A DNA stretch of 13,189 bases from Hyphomicrobiales bacterium (lineage in GTDB: Bacteria; Pseudomonadota; Alphaproteobacteria; Rhizobiales; Xanthobacteraceae): NCBI GenBank assembly GCA_023266695.1, contig JAHFPO010000057.1, forward strand, positions 1 through 13,189, in the 5' to 3' direction. The notes under the pieces were generated by a model that was given only the letters and a program-made list of their open reading frames with translations, was not told the DNA's origin and ran no database searches. Shown here one piece after another: positions 1 through 6,611 of this stretch. Every line of letters starts with the position of its first letter. Positions within the stretch are counted from its first letter, which is position 1. A program made the position numbers and the translations under genes.

Positions 1-230
1 TCCTACTCATCGTCGGCGCCGTCGCCGGCTGGCTCGCCGGCGTCATCATGAAAGGCTACGGCTTCGGCCTCATCGGCAATATCATCGTCGGTATCATCGG
101 CGCCGTCATCGGCGGCTTCTTGCTGCCGAAAGTCGGCATCTATATCGGCGGCGGCATCATCGGCGCCATCATCAATGCCACCATCGGCGCTGTGATCCTG
201 CTGTTCGTCATCGGACTGGTGAAACGCTGA
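1..230 (+). CDS. GlsB/YeaQ/YmgE family small membrane protein, 5'-truncated
   Basis: Partial gene. The reading frame is open from base 3, before the first internal ATG at 48, and ends at TGA 228-230. The window therefore starts inside the gene and probably lacks only about 5-10 codons. The visible 75 residues are almost entirely hydrophobic and glycine/isoleucine-rich, with the hallmark pattern AGWLAGVIMKGYGFGLIGNI followed by a second glycine-rich helix (IGGGIIGAII) and a short basic C-terminus (VKR). This is the transglycosylase-associated (GlsB/YeaQ/YmgE) family, normally about 80-90 residues with three inner-membrane helices. Members are often stress-induced in bacteria, but their biochemical role is not established, and the 'transglycosylase-associated' name is historical. 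The family call is firm. The true start and promoter lie outside the window. Downstream, 145 bp separate it from the convergent gluQRS gene. Confidence 0.85.
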   Translation, partial: LLIVGAVAGWLAGVIMKGYGFGLIGNIIVGIIGAVIGGFLLPKVGIYIGGGIIGAIINATIGAVILLFVIGLVKR

Positions 231-375
231 GCGGGCAAGCGTGACGGAGGCGGCCGGAGGCGGAAGAACGCATCCGGTCGCTCCGCTTTCTCCGCCCGAG
301 CGTTTCCTATCGGATCAGATCGTTCTATCGCTGCAATCTTATTGCCTGCTTTGGCGCCGTCGTGCTCGGCGCCAA

Positions 376-1245
376 CTAAATCAGGCCGACCAGGCGGCGG
401 ATATCGGCGGGCATGGCGCCGCTCTCGCGCAGCGCGCGGAGCGCGGTCGATTCGGAACTCTTCGCCAGCTTTCGGCCTGCCTCGTCGAGGACGAGACGAT
501 GGTGGTGATAAACCGGTGCGGGCAAAGCGAGAAGCTCCTGCAGCAAGCGGTGCACCGCCGTCGCCTCGTAAAGATCGCGCCCGCGCACCACGTGGGTCAC
601 GCCCTGTAGCGCGTCGTCGATGACGACCGCGAGGTGATAACTCGTCGGCGTCTCCTTGCGACCGAGGATGACGTCGCCCCACCGCCCGGGCATCGCTTCG
701 ATCGCGCGTGGTTCAGCTTCCCCGCTCTCGTTCCAGGAGAGCGGACGCCCGATGCGCGCGAGCACTTTCTGGAGATCGAGACGCAGTGCATAGGGCTCGC
801 TCGCGCACCGGCGCGCGCGCTCGTCGGGCGCAAGCTCGCGCGCGGTGCCGGGATAGAGCGGCGCGCCGTCGGGATCGGTCGGCCACGGTTTTCTTCCTGG
901 ACCCTCGCGCGCGGCGACGAGACGGACGATCTCGCCCCGGCTCTCGAAGGCGGGATAGACCAGGCCCTCGCGCTCGAGACCCTCGAGCGCCGCCCGGTAG
1001 TCGTCGAAATGCTCCGATTGCCGGCGCGCCGGCTCCTCCCATTCGATCCCGAGCCAGGCGAGGTCCTGATAGATCGCCGCCTCGTATTCGGGCAGACAGC
1101 GAGTCCGGTCGATGTCCTCGATGCGCAAGAGCAACCGCCCGCCGGCTTTGCGCGCCAGCTCGAAATTCATGAGCGCGGAGAGCGCATGGCCGAGATGCAG
1201 AAGGCCGTTCGGGCTCGGAGCGAAGCGGAAGACGGGGCGGATCAT
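376..1245 (-). CDS. gluQRS: Glutamyl-Q tRNA(Asp) synthetase (GluQRS), zinc-ligand-less variant
   Basis: 289 aa, ATG at 1245, TAG at 376-378. It is a truncated relative of glutamyl-tRNA synthetase made only of the class I catalytic domain, without an anticodon-binding domain. The family charges glutamate and transfers it to queuosine in the anticodon of tRNA-Asp. Motifs seen: RFAPSPNGLLHLGH at residues 7-20 (HIGH-type signature at 17-20), RIEDIDRTR at 41-49, YHLAVVIDD at 203-211, VRGRDL at 220-225 and KLAKS at 259-263 (KMSKS-type loop). Length fits the family (about 290-300 aa). In the E. coli enzyme a zinc is held by cysteines in an insertion. Here the matching stretch reads YPAFESRGE (97-105) and YPGTARE (131-137), so those cysteines are absent. 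The gene is divergent from the esterase gene with a 68 bp gap. No strong Shine-Dalgarno is visible before the ATG. The identification is strong; the zinc-free inference comes from missing residues only. Confidence 0.93.
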   Translation of the reverse strand: MIRPVFRFAPSPNGLLHLGHALSALMNFELARKAGGRLLLRIEDIDRTRCLPEYEAAIYQDLAWLGIEWEEPARRQSEHFDDYRAALEGLEREGLVYPAFESRGEIVRLVAAREGPGRKPWPTDPDGAPLYPGTARELAPDERARRCASEPYALRLDLQKVLARIGRPLSWNESGEAEPRAIEAMPGRWGDVILGRKETPTSYHLAVVIDDALQGVTHVVRGRDLYEATAVHRLLQELLALPAPVYHHHRLVLDEAGRKLAKSSESTALRALRESGAMPADIRRLVGLI

Positions 1246-1313
1246 GGGCTTTCGCGGACAGTGGTGATGTGCGACAGGGGATGTCCAATCTAGTCGAGTC
1301 CCGAATATCCTAG

Positions 1314-1991
1314 ATGTCCTCCCCTCTCGACGGTCCGCGCATCGAGCCGCCCTCGGGTAAGGCGCGCCGGCTCGTCGTCTTCCTGCACGGCTATGGCGCC
1401 GACGGCAACGACCTGATCGCGCTCGGCCGCGAATGGCAGGCGCTTTTGCCCGATACCGCCTTCGTATCGCCGCATGCGCCCGAGCCTTGCGCCGGCGCGT
1501 CGATGGGGCGGCAATGGTTCGAACTCACCTTCCGCAGTCCGGACGAGCGCTGGCGCGGCGTCACCAAGGCCGCGCCCGTGCTGGAGGCCTTCCTGGAGGC
1601 CGAACTCGGCCGGCGGAGGCTCGCGCCCGAATCGCTCGCCCTCGTCGGCTTCAGCCAGGGCACCATGATGGCGCTGCACGTGGGGTTGAGAAGGGCGAAA
1701 GCCCCCGCCGCCATCGTCGGTTATTCCGGCCTCTACGTGGTGCCGGAAGAGCCCGACGGCGAGGCGCGGGCGCGGTCCGACATCCGCAGCCGCCCGCCCG
1801 TCCTCCTCATCCATGGCGACCGCGACGATCTCATTCCGGTGCAATCCTTGTTCTTTTCGGCGCAGGCGCTCGCCGCCGCCGAGGTGCCGGTGGAATGGCA
1901 TCTCTCTCCGGGCATCGGCCACGGCATCGACGGCGAGGGGTTGCGGCACGGGGGCATGTTCCTCGCCCGGGTCTTTTCAGACCATCGGTGA
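1314..1991 (+). CDS. Alpha/beta-hydrolase, phospholipase/carboxylesterase family
   Basis: 225 aa cytoplasmic serine hydrolase of the APT1/YpfH-like (Abhydrolase_2) family, which hydrolyses short carboxylesters and, in some members, lysophospholipids or thioesters. The catalytic triad is readable: nucleophile Ser114 in GFSQG (112-116), Asp171 in HGDRDDLIP (167-175), and His203 in GIGHGI (200-205). The oxyanion-hole segment FLHGYGADGND lies at 23-33. No signal peptide or membrane segment is seen. Length is normal for the family. The ATG at 1314 has no good Shine-Dalgarno and sits just after an in-frame-independent TAG, so a near-leaderless transcript is possible. The next gene (HNH) follows 120 bp later on the same strand but appears to have its own promoter. 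The physiological substrate cannot be told from the sequence. Confidence 0.88.
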   Translation: MSSPLDGPRIEPPSGKARRLVVFLHGYGADGNDLIALGREWQALLPDTAFVSPHAPEPCAGASMGRQWFELTFRSPDERWRGVTKAAPVLEAFLEAELGRRRLAPESLALVGFSQGTMMALHVGLRRAKAPAAIVGYSGLYVVPEEPDGEARARSDIRSRPPVLLIHGDRDDLIPVQSLFFSAQALAAAEVPVEWHLSPGIGHGIDGEGLRHGGMFLARVFSDHR

Positions 1992-2005
1992 GGCCATCGG
2001 CACGC

Positions 2006-2035
2006 TTCACAAGACCGCTATCGACACGATATATT
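2006..2035 (+). promoter_or_regulatory. Candidate sigma-70-type promoter for the HNH gene
   Basis: TTCACA at 2006-2011 and TATATT at 2030-2035, separated by 18 bp, each match the sigma-70 consensus hexamers at 5 of 6 positions. Transcription would start near 2042, giving a leader of roughly 70 nt before the GTG at 2112. It lies in the AT-richer patch between the esterase stop (1991) and the HNH start. This is pattern matching only. Confidence 0.4.
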
Positions 2036-2111
2036 CGCCCCCAACGAAAAAGCCTCCGGTAGCGCGGGCAGATTTGCTCATGCTCGGCCGTCCGGAGACA
2101 GGGAGTCGTTC

Positions 2112-2669
2112 GTGACCGTAGCTGTGTCCCCCGGAGGCTGGCCCGCGCTCGTGCTCAACGCGGACTATCGTCCGCTGAGCTATTATCCGCTCTCGGTATG
2201 GGCGTGGCAGGACGCGATCAAGGCGGTATTCCTCGAGCGCGTGAACATCGTCGAGCTTTACGACAAGGCGGTGCACAGCCCGTCGATCGAGATGAAGCTG
2301 CCGAGCGTGGTCTCGCTTAAGACCTTCGTGCGTCCGGCGCGGCACCCGGCCTTCACGCGCTTCAACGTCTTCCTGCGCGACCGCTTTTCCTGTCAGTATT
2401 GCGGCTCGCGCGAGGACTTGACCTTCGACCATCTCACCCCACGCTCGCGCGGCGGTCACACCACCTGGGAAAACGTGGTCACCGCCTGCTCGGTCTGCAA
2501 TTTACGCAAGGGCGGACTGTCGGCGGCGGACTCCGGCATGCGGCCGGGGCAGAGGCCGTTCCAGCCGACGGTGGGGGATCTGCATCGCAACGGCCGATTG
2601 TTCCCGCCGAACTATCTGCACCAGTCCTGGCTCGACTATCTCTATTGGGACACCGAGCTCGAGCCGTAG
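2112..2669 (+). CDS. Stand-alone HNH endonuclease
   Basis: 185 aa, GTG start at 2112 supported by AGGGAG at 2100-2105 with 6 nt spacing; TAG ends at 2669. The HNH module is complete: zinc-knuckle pair C94-QY-C97, the catalytic DH at 106-107, Asn121 in WENVV, and the second pair C126-SV-C129 followed by N130. The N-terminal 80 residues (PALVLNADYRPLSYYPLS, then SVVSLKTFVRP) and the C-terminal tail (FPPNYLHQSW, YWDTELEP) are characteristic of one HNH subfamily that I recall as common in alphaproteobacterial chromosomes. It is not tied to restriction methylases, phage genes or introns here. Target and biological role are unknown to me. The last 28 bp overlap the convergent dsbB-like gene. HNH nuclease identity is strong; function is open. 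Confidence 0.92.
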   Translation: MTVAVSPGGWPALVLNADYRPLSYYPLSVWAWQDAIKAVFLERVNIVELYDKAVHSPSIEMKLPSVVSLKTFVRPARHPAFTRFNVFLRDRFSCQYCGSREDLTFDHLTPRSRGGHTTWENVVTACSVCNLRKGGLSAADSGMRPGQRPFQPTVGDLHRNGRLFPPNYLHQSWLDYLYWDTELEP

Positions 2670-3202
2670 GCGGGGAGCCGCGCGGCGGCGATCGCGACAA
2701 GGGCAAGCCCGCCCGCGATCAGCGCGTTATATCCCGCAAGCGACAGTCCGAGAAAACGCCAGGGCGCCTCGTCGCAGCGCACCACGCGGCCGTGCTTGAG
2801 CGCGGTGAGAATGTCGCTGACGGGCGCCGATGGTCCACTCCCGGCGCAACTCGCTGGCCCTGGCCACCATCCCCATTCGATGCCGGCATGATAAGCGCCG
2901 AGCCCGGCGCCCACGGCCAGCACCAGAGCGATGAGCCCCAGTCCGCCGCGCGCGAGGCGCAAGCGGCTTGCCTTCAGCGCAAGGACGCCGACGGCGAGCC
3001 CGAGCGGCAGTGCGATGTAATAGGGTATGCGCTGATCGAGGCAGAGCGGGCAGGGCGCAAGTCCGATCACCAGCTCGAAGAACCAGGCGCCGGCGAGCAT
3101 CGCCGCCGCGGCGGCGGCGAGCGCGAAACCGGCGGCTGCCTGCGGCGCCGCGCGGGCGCCCTCGAGCGCAATCCTGGCCAAGGCGGACATCAGTTGCCGC
3201 AT
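2642..3202 (-). CDS. dsbB: Disulfide bond formation protein DsbB family
   Basis: 186 aa inner-membrane protein. DsbB proteins reoxidise the periplasmic dithiol oxidase DsbA and pass the electrons to quinone. Both cysteine pairs expected of the family are present: C51-PL-C54 in PCPLCLDQRIPYY, at the periplasmic edge of the first or second helix, and C119/C143 in the second periplasmic loop. About four hydrophobic segments are visible (approximately 24-47, 61-76, 86-106, 152-173), matching the four-helix fold. ATG at 3200-3202 is used; Met5 (ATG at 3188-3190) is an alternative, and neither has a clear Shine-Dalgarno. TAG at 2642-2644 lies inside the 3' end of the HNH gene, so the two coding regions overlap by 28 bp in convergent orientation. 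No dsbA is in the window. Some DsbB relatives serve dedicated partners, so the exact partner is not assignable. Confidence 0.88.
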   Translation of the reverse strand: MRQLMSALARIALEGARAAPQAAAGFALAAAAAAMLAGAWFFELVIGLAPCPLCLDQRIPYYIALPLGLAVGVLALKASRLRLARGGLGLIALVLAVGAGLGAYHAGIEWGWWPGPASCAGSGPSAPVSDILTALKHGRVVRCDEAPWRFLGLSLAGYNALIAGGLALVAIAAARLPAYGSSSVSQ

Positions 3203-3245
3203 AACGCGATGCGCGGGTCTTGTCCACGCCGCATCGAGCCATGCC

Positions 3246-3273
3246 TTGCCGATGGGCGCATCGAAGCTATGAT
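3246..3273 (+). promoter_or_regulatory. Candidate tRNA-Leu promoter
   Basis: TTGCCG at 3246-3251 and TATGAT at 3268-3273 with a 16 bp spacer. The -10 element ends 10 nt before the first base of the tRNA (3284), the spacing expected for a tRNA gene whose transcript has only a very short 5' leader. It lies in the 81 bp between the dsbB-like start and the tRNA. Confidence 0.5.
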
Positions 3274-3283
3274 CCTGATCGGC

Positions 3284-3370
3284 GCCCCCGTGGCGGAACT
3301 GGTAGACGCGCCTGACTCAAAATCAGGTTGTCGCAAGGCAGTGCCCGTTCGACTCGGGCCGGGGGCACCA
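3284..3370 (+). tRNA. tRNA-Leu (anticodon CAA)
   Basis: 87 nt including an encoded CCA. The acceptor stem GCCCCCG (3284-3290) pairs perfectly with CGGGGGC (3360-3366); the discriminator is A (3367), as expected for leucine, followed by CCA at 3368-3370. The anticodon arm is CCTGA-CTCAAAA-TCAGG (3311-3327) with anticodon CAA at 3318-3320, reading UUG codons. The T arm is GCCCG-TTCGACT-CGGGC (3343-3359). A long variable region lies between the anticodon and T arms, marking a class II tRNA. A small hairpin, GCAGC-TGGGC-GCTGC (3401-3415), lies 30 nt downstream without a T tract and may or may not help termination. No duplicated 3' end was found that would mark an integrated element. Confidence 0.97.
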
Positions 3371-3499
3371 ACTTGATTGCGCGAAATCCGCCACCGAGCC
3401 GCAGCTGGGCGCTGCCGCGAATTGACTTGATGTGCGAAACCGGCTTGATCGCGGCCTGCTCGCGAAAGCGGAAGGCTCCGCCTTGCCGCGGCATCGTCG

Positions 3500-5308
3500 A
3501 TGGCATTTGGCATGAGGATCAGTAGGTTCAGACAGCGTGCGTTCCTGCTGTTCGGCGAGGATGCCCGCGCGATCATCCCCCGGCTCGTGGCGACCGACGG
3601 GCGGCGGCATGCCAAGCGCTATGCGCTCGCCTTCGTGTTCATGTTTATCGTCGCGGCATCGACGGCGCTGGCCGCCTATTTGATGAAGGACGTGATCAAC
3701 CGCATCTTCGTCGAGCAGAAATACTGGGCGATCTGGGTGCTCGCCGGGGCCATCATCGTGCTCTACACGGTCAAGGGATTTTCCGCCTATGGCCAGGCGG
3801 TGACAATGGCGCGGATCGGCAATCGGATCGTCGCCGACTATCAGAAACGGATGTACGACCACCTGCTCGCGCAAGGGGTCTCGTTCTACGCCGACCGGCA
3901 TTCCACCGATCTCATCAACCGGATGAATTCCGGCGCCAACGGGGCGCGGCAGGTTCTCGACCTCGTTGTGACCAGCCTCGGACGCGATCTGTTGACGCTG
4001 ATCGGGCTCATCATCGTGATGGTGGTGCAGGACCCGTATTTGGCGGTCATCGGTCTGGTGGGGATGCCGATCGCGGTCCTGGTGGTGCGCCGACTGATCC
4101 GCAGCGCGCGCAAGATCGTGCAGCGGGAATTCACCGGCGTCGGCATCATCCTGCAGACCATTCAGGAAACGGCCCAGGGCATACGCATCGTGAAGTCGTT
4201 CAATCTGGAAGATCAGCTGCGCGCGCGTATGGTCGACAGCGTCAATGGTTTGGAGCGCGCATCCAATCGCATGACCGTGGTGACTTCAGGCGCGGGCCCG
4301 TTGATGGAGACGCTCGGCGGCTTCGCGATTGCGGGCGTGATCATGTATGCCGGCGACAGCGTGTTGCGCGGGGGCCAGACACCGGGCGAGTTCTTCTCGG
4401 TGATCACCGCCTTGCTGCTGTCCTACGAGCCGGCCAAACGACTCGCCCGGCTCAACATCGACATCGCCGCCGGTCTCAAGTTCACGCGCTTCATGTTCGA
4501 TCTGCTCGACAGCCCGGCCTCCGAGCGCGAGGAGGCGGATCTCCCGAAGCTTGCGGTCGCGCGCGGGCGAATCGAATTCCGCAAGGTCGCGTTCGGTTAT
4601 CGGTCGAGCGAACCCATTTTGCGCGATATCTCTTTCGTGGCGGAGCCTGGACAGACGACCGCGCTGGTCGGTCCTTCGGGCGGCGGCAAGTCGACGATCA
4701 TGAATCTGATCGAACGATTCTATGATCCCCAGGGAGGCATCATCCTGATCGACGACCAGGACATCACCCGCTTCTCACGCCGTTCATTGCGCGACGCCAT
4801 CGCCTACGTGAGCCAGGACGTGTTCCTGTTCTCGGGGACCGTGCGCGACAACATCGCCATGGGACGTCCCGGCGCCGGCGAGGCGGAGATCATCGCCGCA
4901 GCGAAGGCCGCCCACGCTCACGACTTCATCGAGGATTTCGCGCAAGGCTACGATACGCCCGTCGGCGAGCACGGGTTGCAGGTTTCAGGCGGACAGCGGG
5001 CGCGCATCACGATCGCCCGCGCTTTCCTGAAGAACGCCCCGATCCTCCTGCTCGACGAGCCGACGTCGGCGCTCGATAGCGAGTCGGAGCACGAGGTGCA
5101 GCGAGCGCTCGACGACTTGCGCGCCTCGCGCACGACGCTCGTGATCGCCCACCGTCTACAGACGGTCATCGCGGCCGAGAAGATATGCGTCGTGGACAGC
5201 GGACAGATCGTCGAGACCGGCCGCCATGACGAGCTGGTCGCCCACCGCGGCCGCTATTACAGCTTCTACCAGAAGCAATTCAGCGAACGTCAGGTCGCCG
5301 TCTCCTGA
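3500..5308 (+). CDS. MsbA-type ABC exporter (fused membrane domain and ATPase)
   Basis: 602 aa half-transporter that should act as a homodimer in the inner membrane. The transmembrane domain occupies about 38-335, with hydrophobic segments near 41-62, 76-95, 158-176, 181-198, 268-286 and 295-311. The nucleotide-binding domain follows at about 355-590. ATPase motifs: Walker A GPSGGGKST (391-399), Q-loop Gln439, signature VSGGQ (495-499), Walker B ILLLDE (515-520) with D-loop SALD, and H-loop His551. The architecture is that of lipid and drug exporters such as MsbA; the substrate cannot be deduced. ATG at 3500 is taken; ATG at 3512 (Met5) is possible, and neither has a good Shine-Dalgarno. It lies 129 bp after the tRNA and ends 21 bp from the convergent DedA gene. 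Confidence 0.93.
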   Translation: MAFGMRISRFRQRAFLLFGEDARAIIPRLVATDGRRHAKRYALAFVFMFIVAASTALAAYLMKDVINRIFVEQKYWAIWVLAGAIIVLYTVKGFSAYGQAVTMARIGNRIVADYQKRMYDHLLAQGVSFYADRHSTDLINRMNSGANGARQVLDLVVTSLGRDLLTLIGLIIVMVVQDPYLAVIGLVGMPIAVLVVRRLIRSARKIVQREFTGVGIILQTIQETAQGIRIVKSFNLEDQLRARMVDSVNGLERASNRMTVVTSGAGPLMETLGGFAIAGVIMYAGDSVLRGGQTPGEFFSVITALLLSYEPAKRLARLNIDIAAGLKFTRFMFDLLDSPASEREEADLPKLAVARGRIEFRKVAFGYRSSEPILRDISFVAEPGQTTALVGPSGGGKSTIMNLIERFYDPQGGIILIDDQDITRFSRRSLRDAIAYVSQDVFLFSGTVRDNIAMGRPGAGEAEIIAAAKAAHAHDFIEDFAQGYDTPVGEHGLQVSGGQRARITIARAFLKNAPILLLDEPTSALDSESEHEVQRALDDLRASRTTLVIAHRLQTVIAAEKICVVDSGQIVETGRHDELVAHRGRYYSFYQKQFSERQVAVS

Positions 5309-5329
5309 GACAAAAAAGTTCACAGCCGG

Positions 5330-5911
5330 TCAGAACAGCCTGACGGCGGCGTAAAATCCGACCACGATGATCACCAGCGAGACGAACGCCACGAGCTCGA
5401 GCCGGCGCTCGATGAATTCGCGCGCCGGCGGCCCCCAGAAATACAAGAGCGTGGCGAGGAGATAGAAACGCGCGCCGCGCGTGACGATCGAAAGCACCGT
5501 GAACCAGAACAAATCGTAGCGCGCGAAGCCGGCGGTGATGGTCACGAGCTTATAGGGGATCGGCGTCGCGCCTTTGATCAGGATGACCCAGTGTCCCCAT
5601 TCGGCATAGGCGGCGCGGAAGGTTTCCGCCTTGTCGCCATAGCCATAGAGATCGATGAGGAATTTGCCGACCGTATCGTAGAGCAGCGCGCCGATGGCGT
5701 AACCGGCGAGCCCGCCCACGACCGAAGCGAGGGTGCAGAGCCCGGCATAGTAAAAAGCCCGCTCCGGCCGTGCCAGGCACATGGGCACGAGCATGATGTC
5801 GGGCGGGATCGGGAAGAAGGAGCTCTCGGTAAAGGAGACGCCGGCCATCGCCCAGGGCGCCGAAGGCTTTTCCGAGAGCGCCAGCACCCAGGCATAGAGA
5901 CGGCGCAGCAT
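5330..5911 (-). CDS. DedA/YqaA-type (VTT/SNARE-associated domain) membrane protein
   Basis: 193 aa inner-membrane protein of the DedA superfamily, closest by eye to the shorter YqaA branch. Family marks: FTESSFFPIPPDIMLVPM (27-44), containing the conserved acidic residue Glu29 and a proline-rich re-entrant segment; the glycine-rich segment VVGGLAGYAIGALL (64-77); and KGATPIPYKLVTITAG (113-128), the second re-entrant motif. Two arginines (R145, R148) follow in TRGARFY, as is common in the family. DedA proteins are linked to membrane potential, envelope stress and, in recent work on relatives, to lipid-carrier or phospholipid translocation; this protein's substrate is unknown. The HisE-like gene lies 60 bp upstream on the same strand and may be co-transcribed. 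Its stop (5330-5332) faces the ABC exporter stop with 21 bp between. Confidence 0.88.
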   Translation of the reverse strand: MLRRLYAWVLALSEKPSAPWAMAGVSFTESSFFPIPPDIMLVPMCLARPERAFYYAGLCTLASVVGGLAGYAIGALLYDTVGKFLIDLYGYGDKAETFRAAYAEWGHWVILIKGATPIPYKLVTITAGFARYDLFWFTVLSIVTRGARFYLLATLLYFWGPPAREFIERRLELVAFVSLVIIVVGFYAAVRLF

Positions 5912-5971
5912 CGCGTTTGTCTATCGGCGGTGTGTGGGCAAGTCAAAAACGAAGCGTCAAGCTGCGGTATC

Positions 5972-6355
5972 TCAGCGGGCATGCCGACGCCGCGACCGAT
6001 CCAGACGGACCGGCGTCGTGTCGCGTTTCGGCTCGTTCAACGGAGTCTTGCGCAGCTTCTCGGCAATGCCGAAAAGCTTCTCGCGGCGATCCATCTCCAC
6101 CCAGATGTCCTTGGGCTGCACCCCCGCTTCGACCCATAGCACGACCAGGCGATAGATGAGGTCGGCGCTCTCCCGGATCACTTCGTCCCGGTTGCCGGTC
6201 GCGGCCTCGAGCGCAACCTCGGTCGCCTCCTCGGCGACCTTATTGGCGATCTTGCGCGGTCCGGCGCGCGACAGCCGGGCGGTACGCGAAACACTCGGGT
6301 CTTGATTGCGGGCGGCGCGCACGCCGTCGTAGAGCAGGCTGATCGAATCACCCAT
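5972..6355 (-). CDS. hisE: HisE-like phosphoribosyl-ATP pyrophosphohydrolase
   Basis: 127 aa if started at the ATG 6353-6355, which places the family N-terminus (MGDSISLLYDGV) correctly. HisE removes pyrophosphate from phosphoribosyl-ATP, the second step of histidine synthesis, using an all-alpha MazG-like fold. The metal-binding pattern is present: KVAEEATEVALEA (39-51; Glu42, Glu43, Glu46) and DEVIRESADLIYRLVVLW (57-74; Glu58, Glu62, Asp65). A conserved tail segment (VEMDRREKLFGIAEKL) follows. About 20 extra C-terminal residues are strongly basic (RLDRSRRRHAR) and exceed the usual length of about 105 aa. The gene is not in a his operon here; the DedA gene follows 60 bp downstream. The frame stays open far upstream (to 6784) but that part overlaps the binding-protein gene and is not family-like. 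A related nucleotide pyrophosphatase role is possible. Confidence 0.8.
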   Translation of the reverse strand: MGDSISLLYDGVRAARNQDPSVSRTARLSRAGPRKIANKVAEEATEVALEAATGNRDEVIRESADLIYRLVVLWVEAGVQPKDIWVEMDRREKLFGIAEKLRKTPLNEPKRDTTPVRLDRSRRRHAR

Positions 6356-6358
6356 GAG

Positions 6359-6408
6359 GGCAACATATCCCCCTTTGGGGACGCTGCGAATCCATTGCAA
6401 ATGTTGCC
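6359..6408 (-). repeat. Two-level inverted repeat in the leader of the hisE-like gene
   Basis: GGCAACAT at 6359-6366 is the perfect inverted complement of ATGTTGCC at 6401-6408. Inside lies a second hairpin, TCCCC-CTTT-GGGGA (6368-6381). Read on the minus strand, the outer stem ends 3 nt before the ATG of the hisE-like gene, and the inner hairpin contains the purine-rich AAAGGGGGA that is the only Shine-Dalgarno-like stretch nearby. It could be an RNA switch over translation or a DNA operator in the divergent promoter region. The pairing is seen; function is inferred. The rest of the 256 bp gap (6356-6611) shows no recognised riboswitch or RNA gene. Confidence 0.45.
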
Positions 6409-6593
6409 TCGGGAAGCCGTCGCCCGCGGATCGCCGCTCCAGAGTCATCGAAATGACCGGGATGGCGGTTCGGACAACGGACCGAGGCCCGTAAGTCGCG
6501 ACCCGCTTGCTCTCCAAGACGGCATGGTCTTTGCTGCGCAGTTGGAGGTCACCAATGGGGGCGGCGCTGGCCGGTGTCCATTGCGCCGGGGGA

Positions 6594-6606
6594 GAGGAGG
6601 GGAGAG
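6594..6606 (+). promoter_or_regulatory. Purine-rich ribosome binding site that fixes the start of the binding-protein gene
   Basis: A long purine tract containing AGGAGG (6595-6600) and GGGGAG (6599-6604) lies 7-11 nt before the ATG at 6612. The in-frame ATGs further upstream (6507, 6555) lack such a site and would bury the signal peptide inside the protein. This supports 6612 as the true start. Confidence 0.65.
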
Positions 6607-6611
6607 TCGAC

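Noticed and set aside
259..296. GGCGGAAGAA with TTCTCCGCC, a possible terminator hairpin after the GlsB-like gene
   Set aside because: The stem has a bulge, the loop is about 19 nt and no T tract follows; such pairings are frequent in GC-rich DNA.
3284..3370. tRNA-Leu as an integration site for a mobile element
   Set aside because: No repeat of the tRNA 3' end, no integrase and no phage-like genes occur in the window.
5329..5344. GTCAG-AACAGC-CTGAC hairpin between the convergent ABC exporter and DedA stops
   Set aside because: Only a 5 bp stem, partly inside the DedA coding end, and the nearby run of six A/T is 8-11 nt away; too weak to call a terminator.
6356..6611. Possible TPP riboswitch upstream of the THI5-like binding protein
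   Set aside because: The CTGAGA and other conserved thi-box elements are absent; only the inverted repeat near the hisE-like start is seen.
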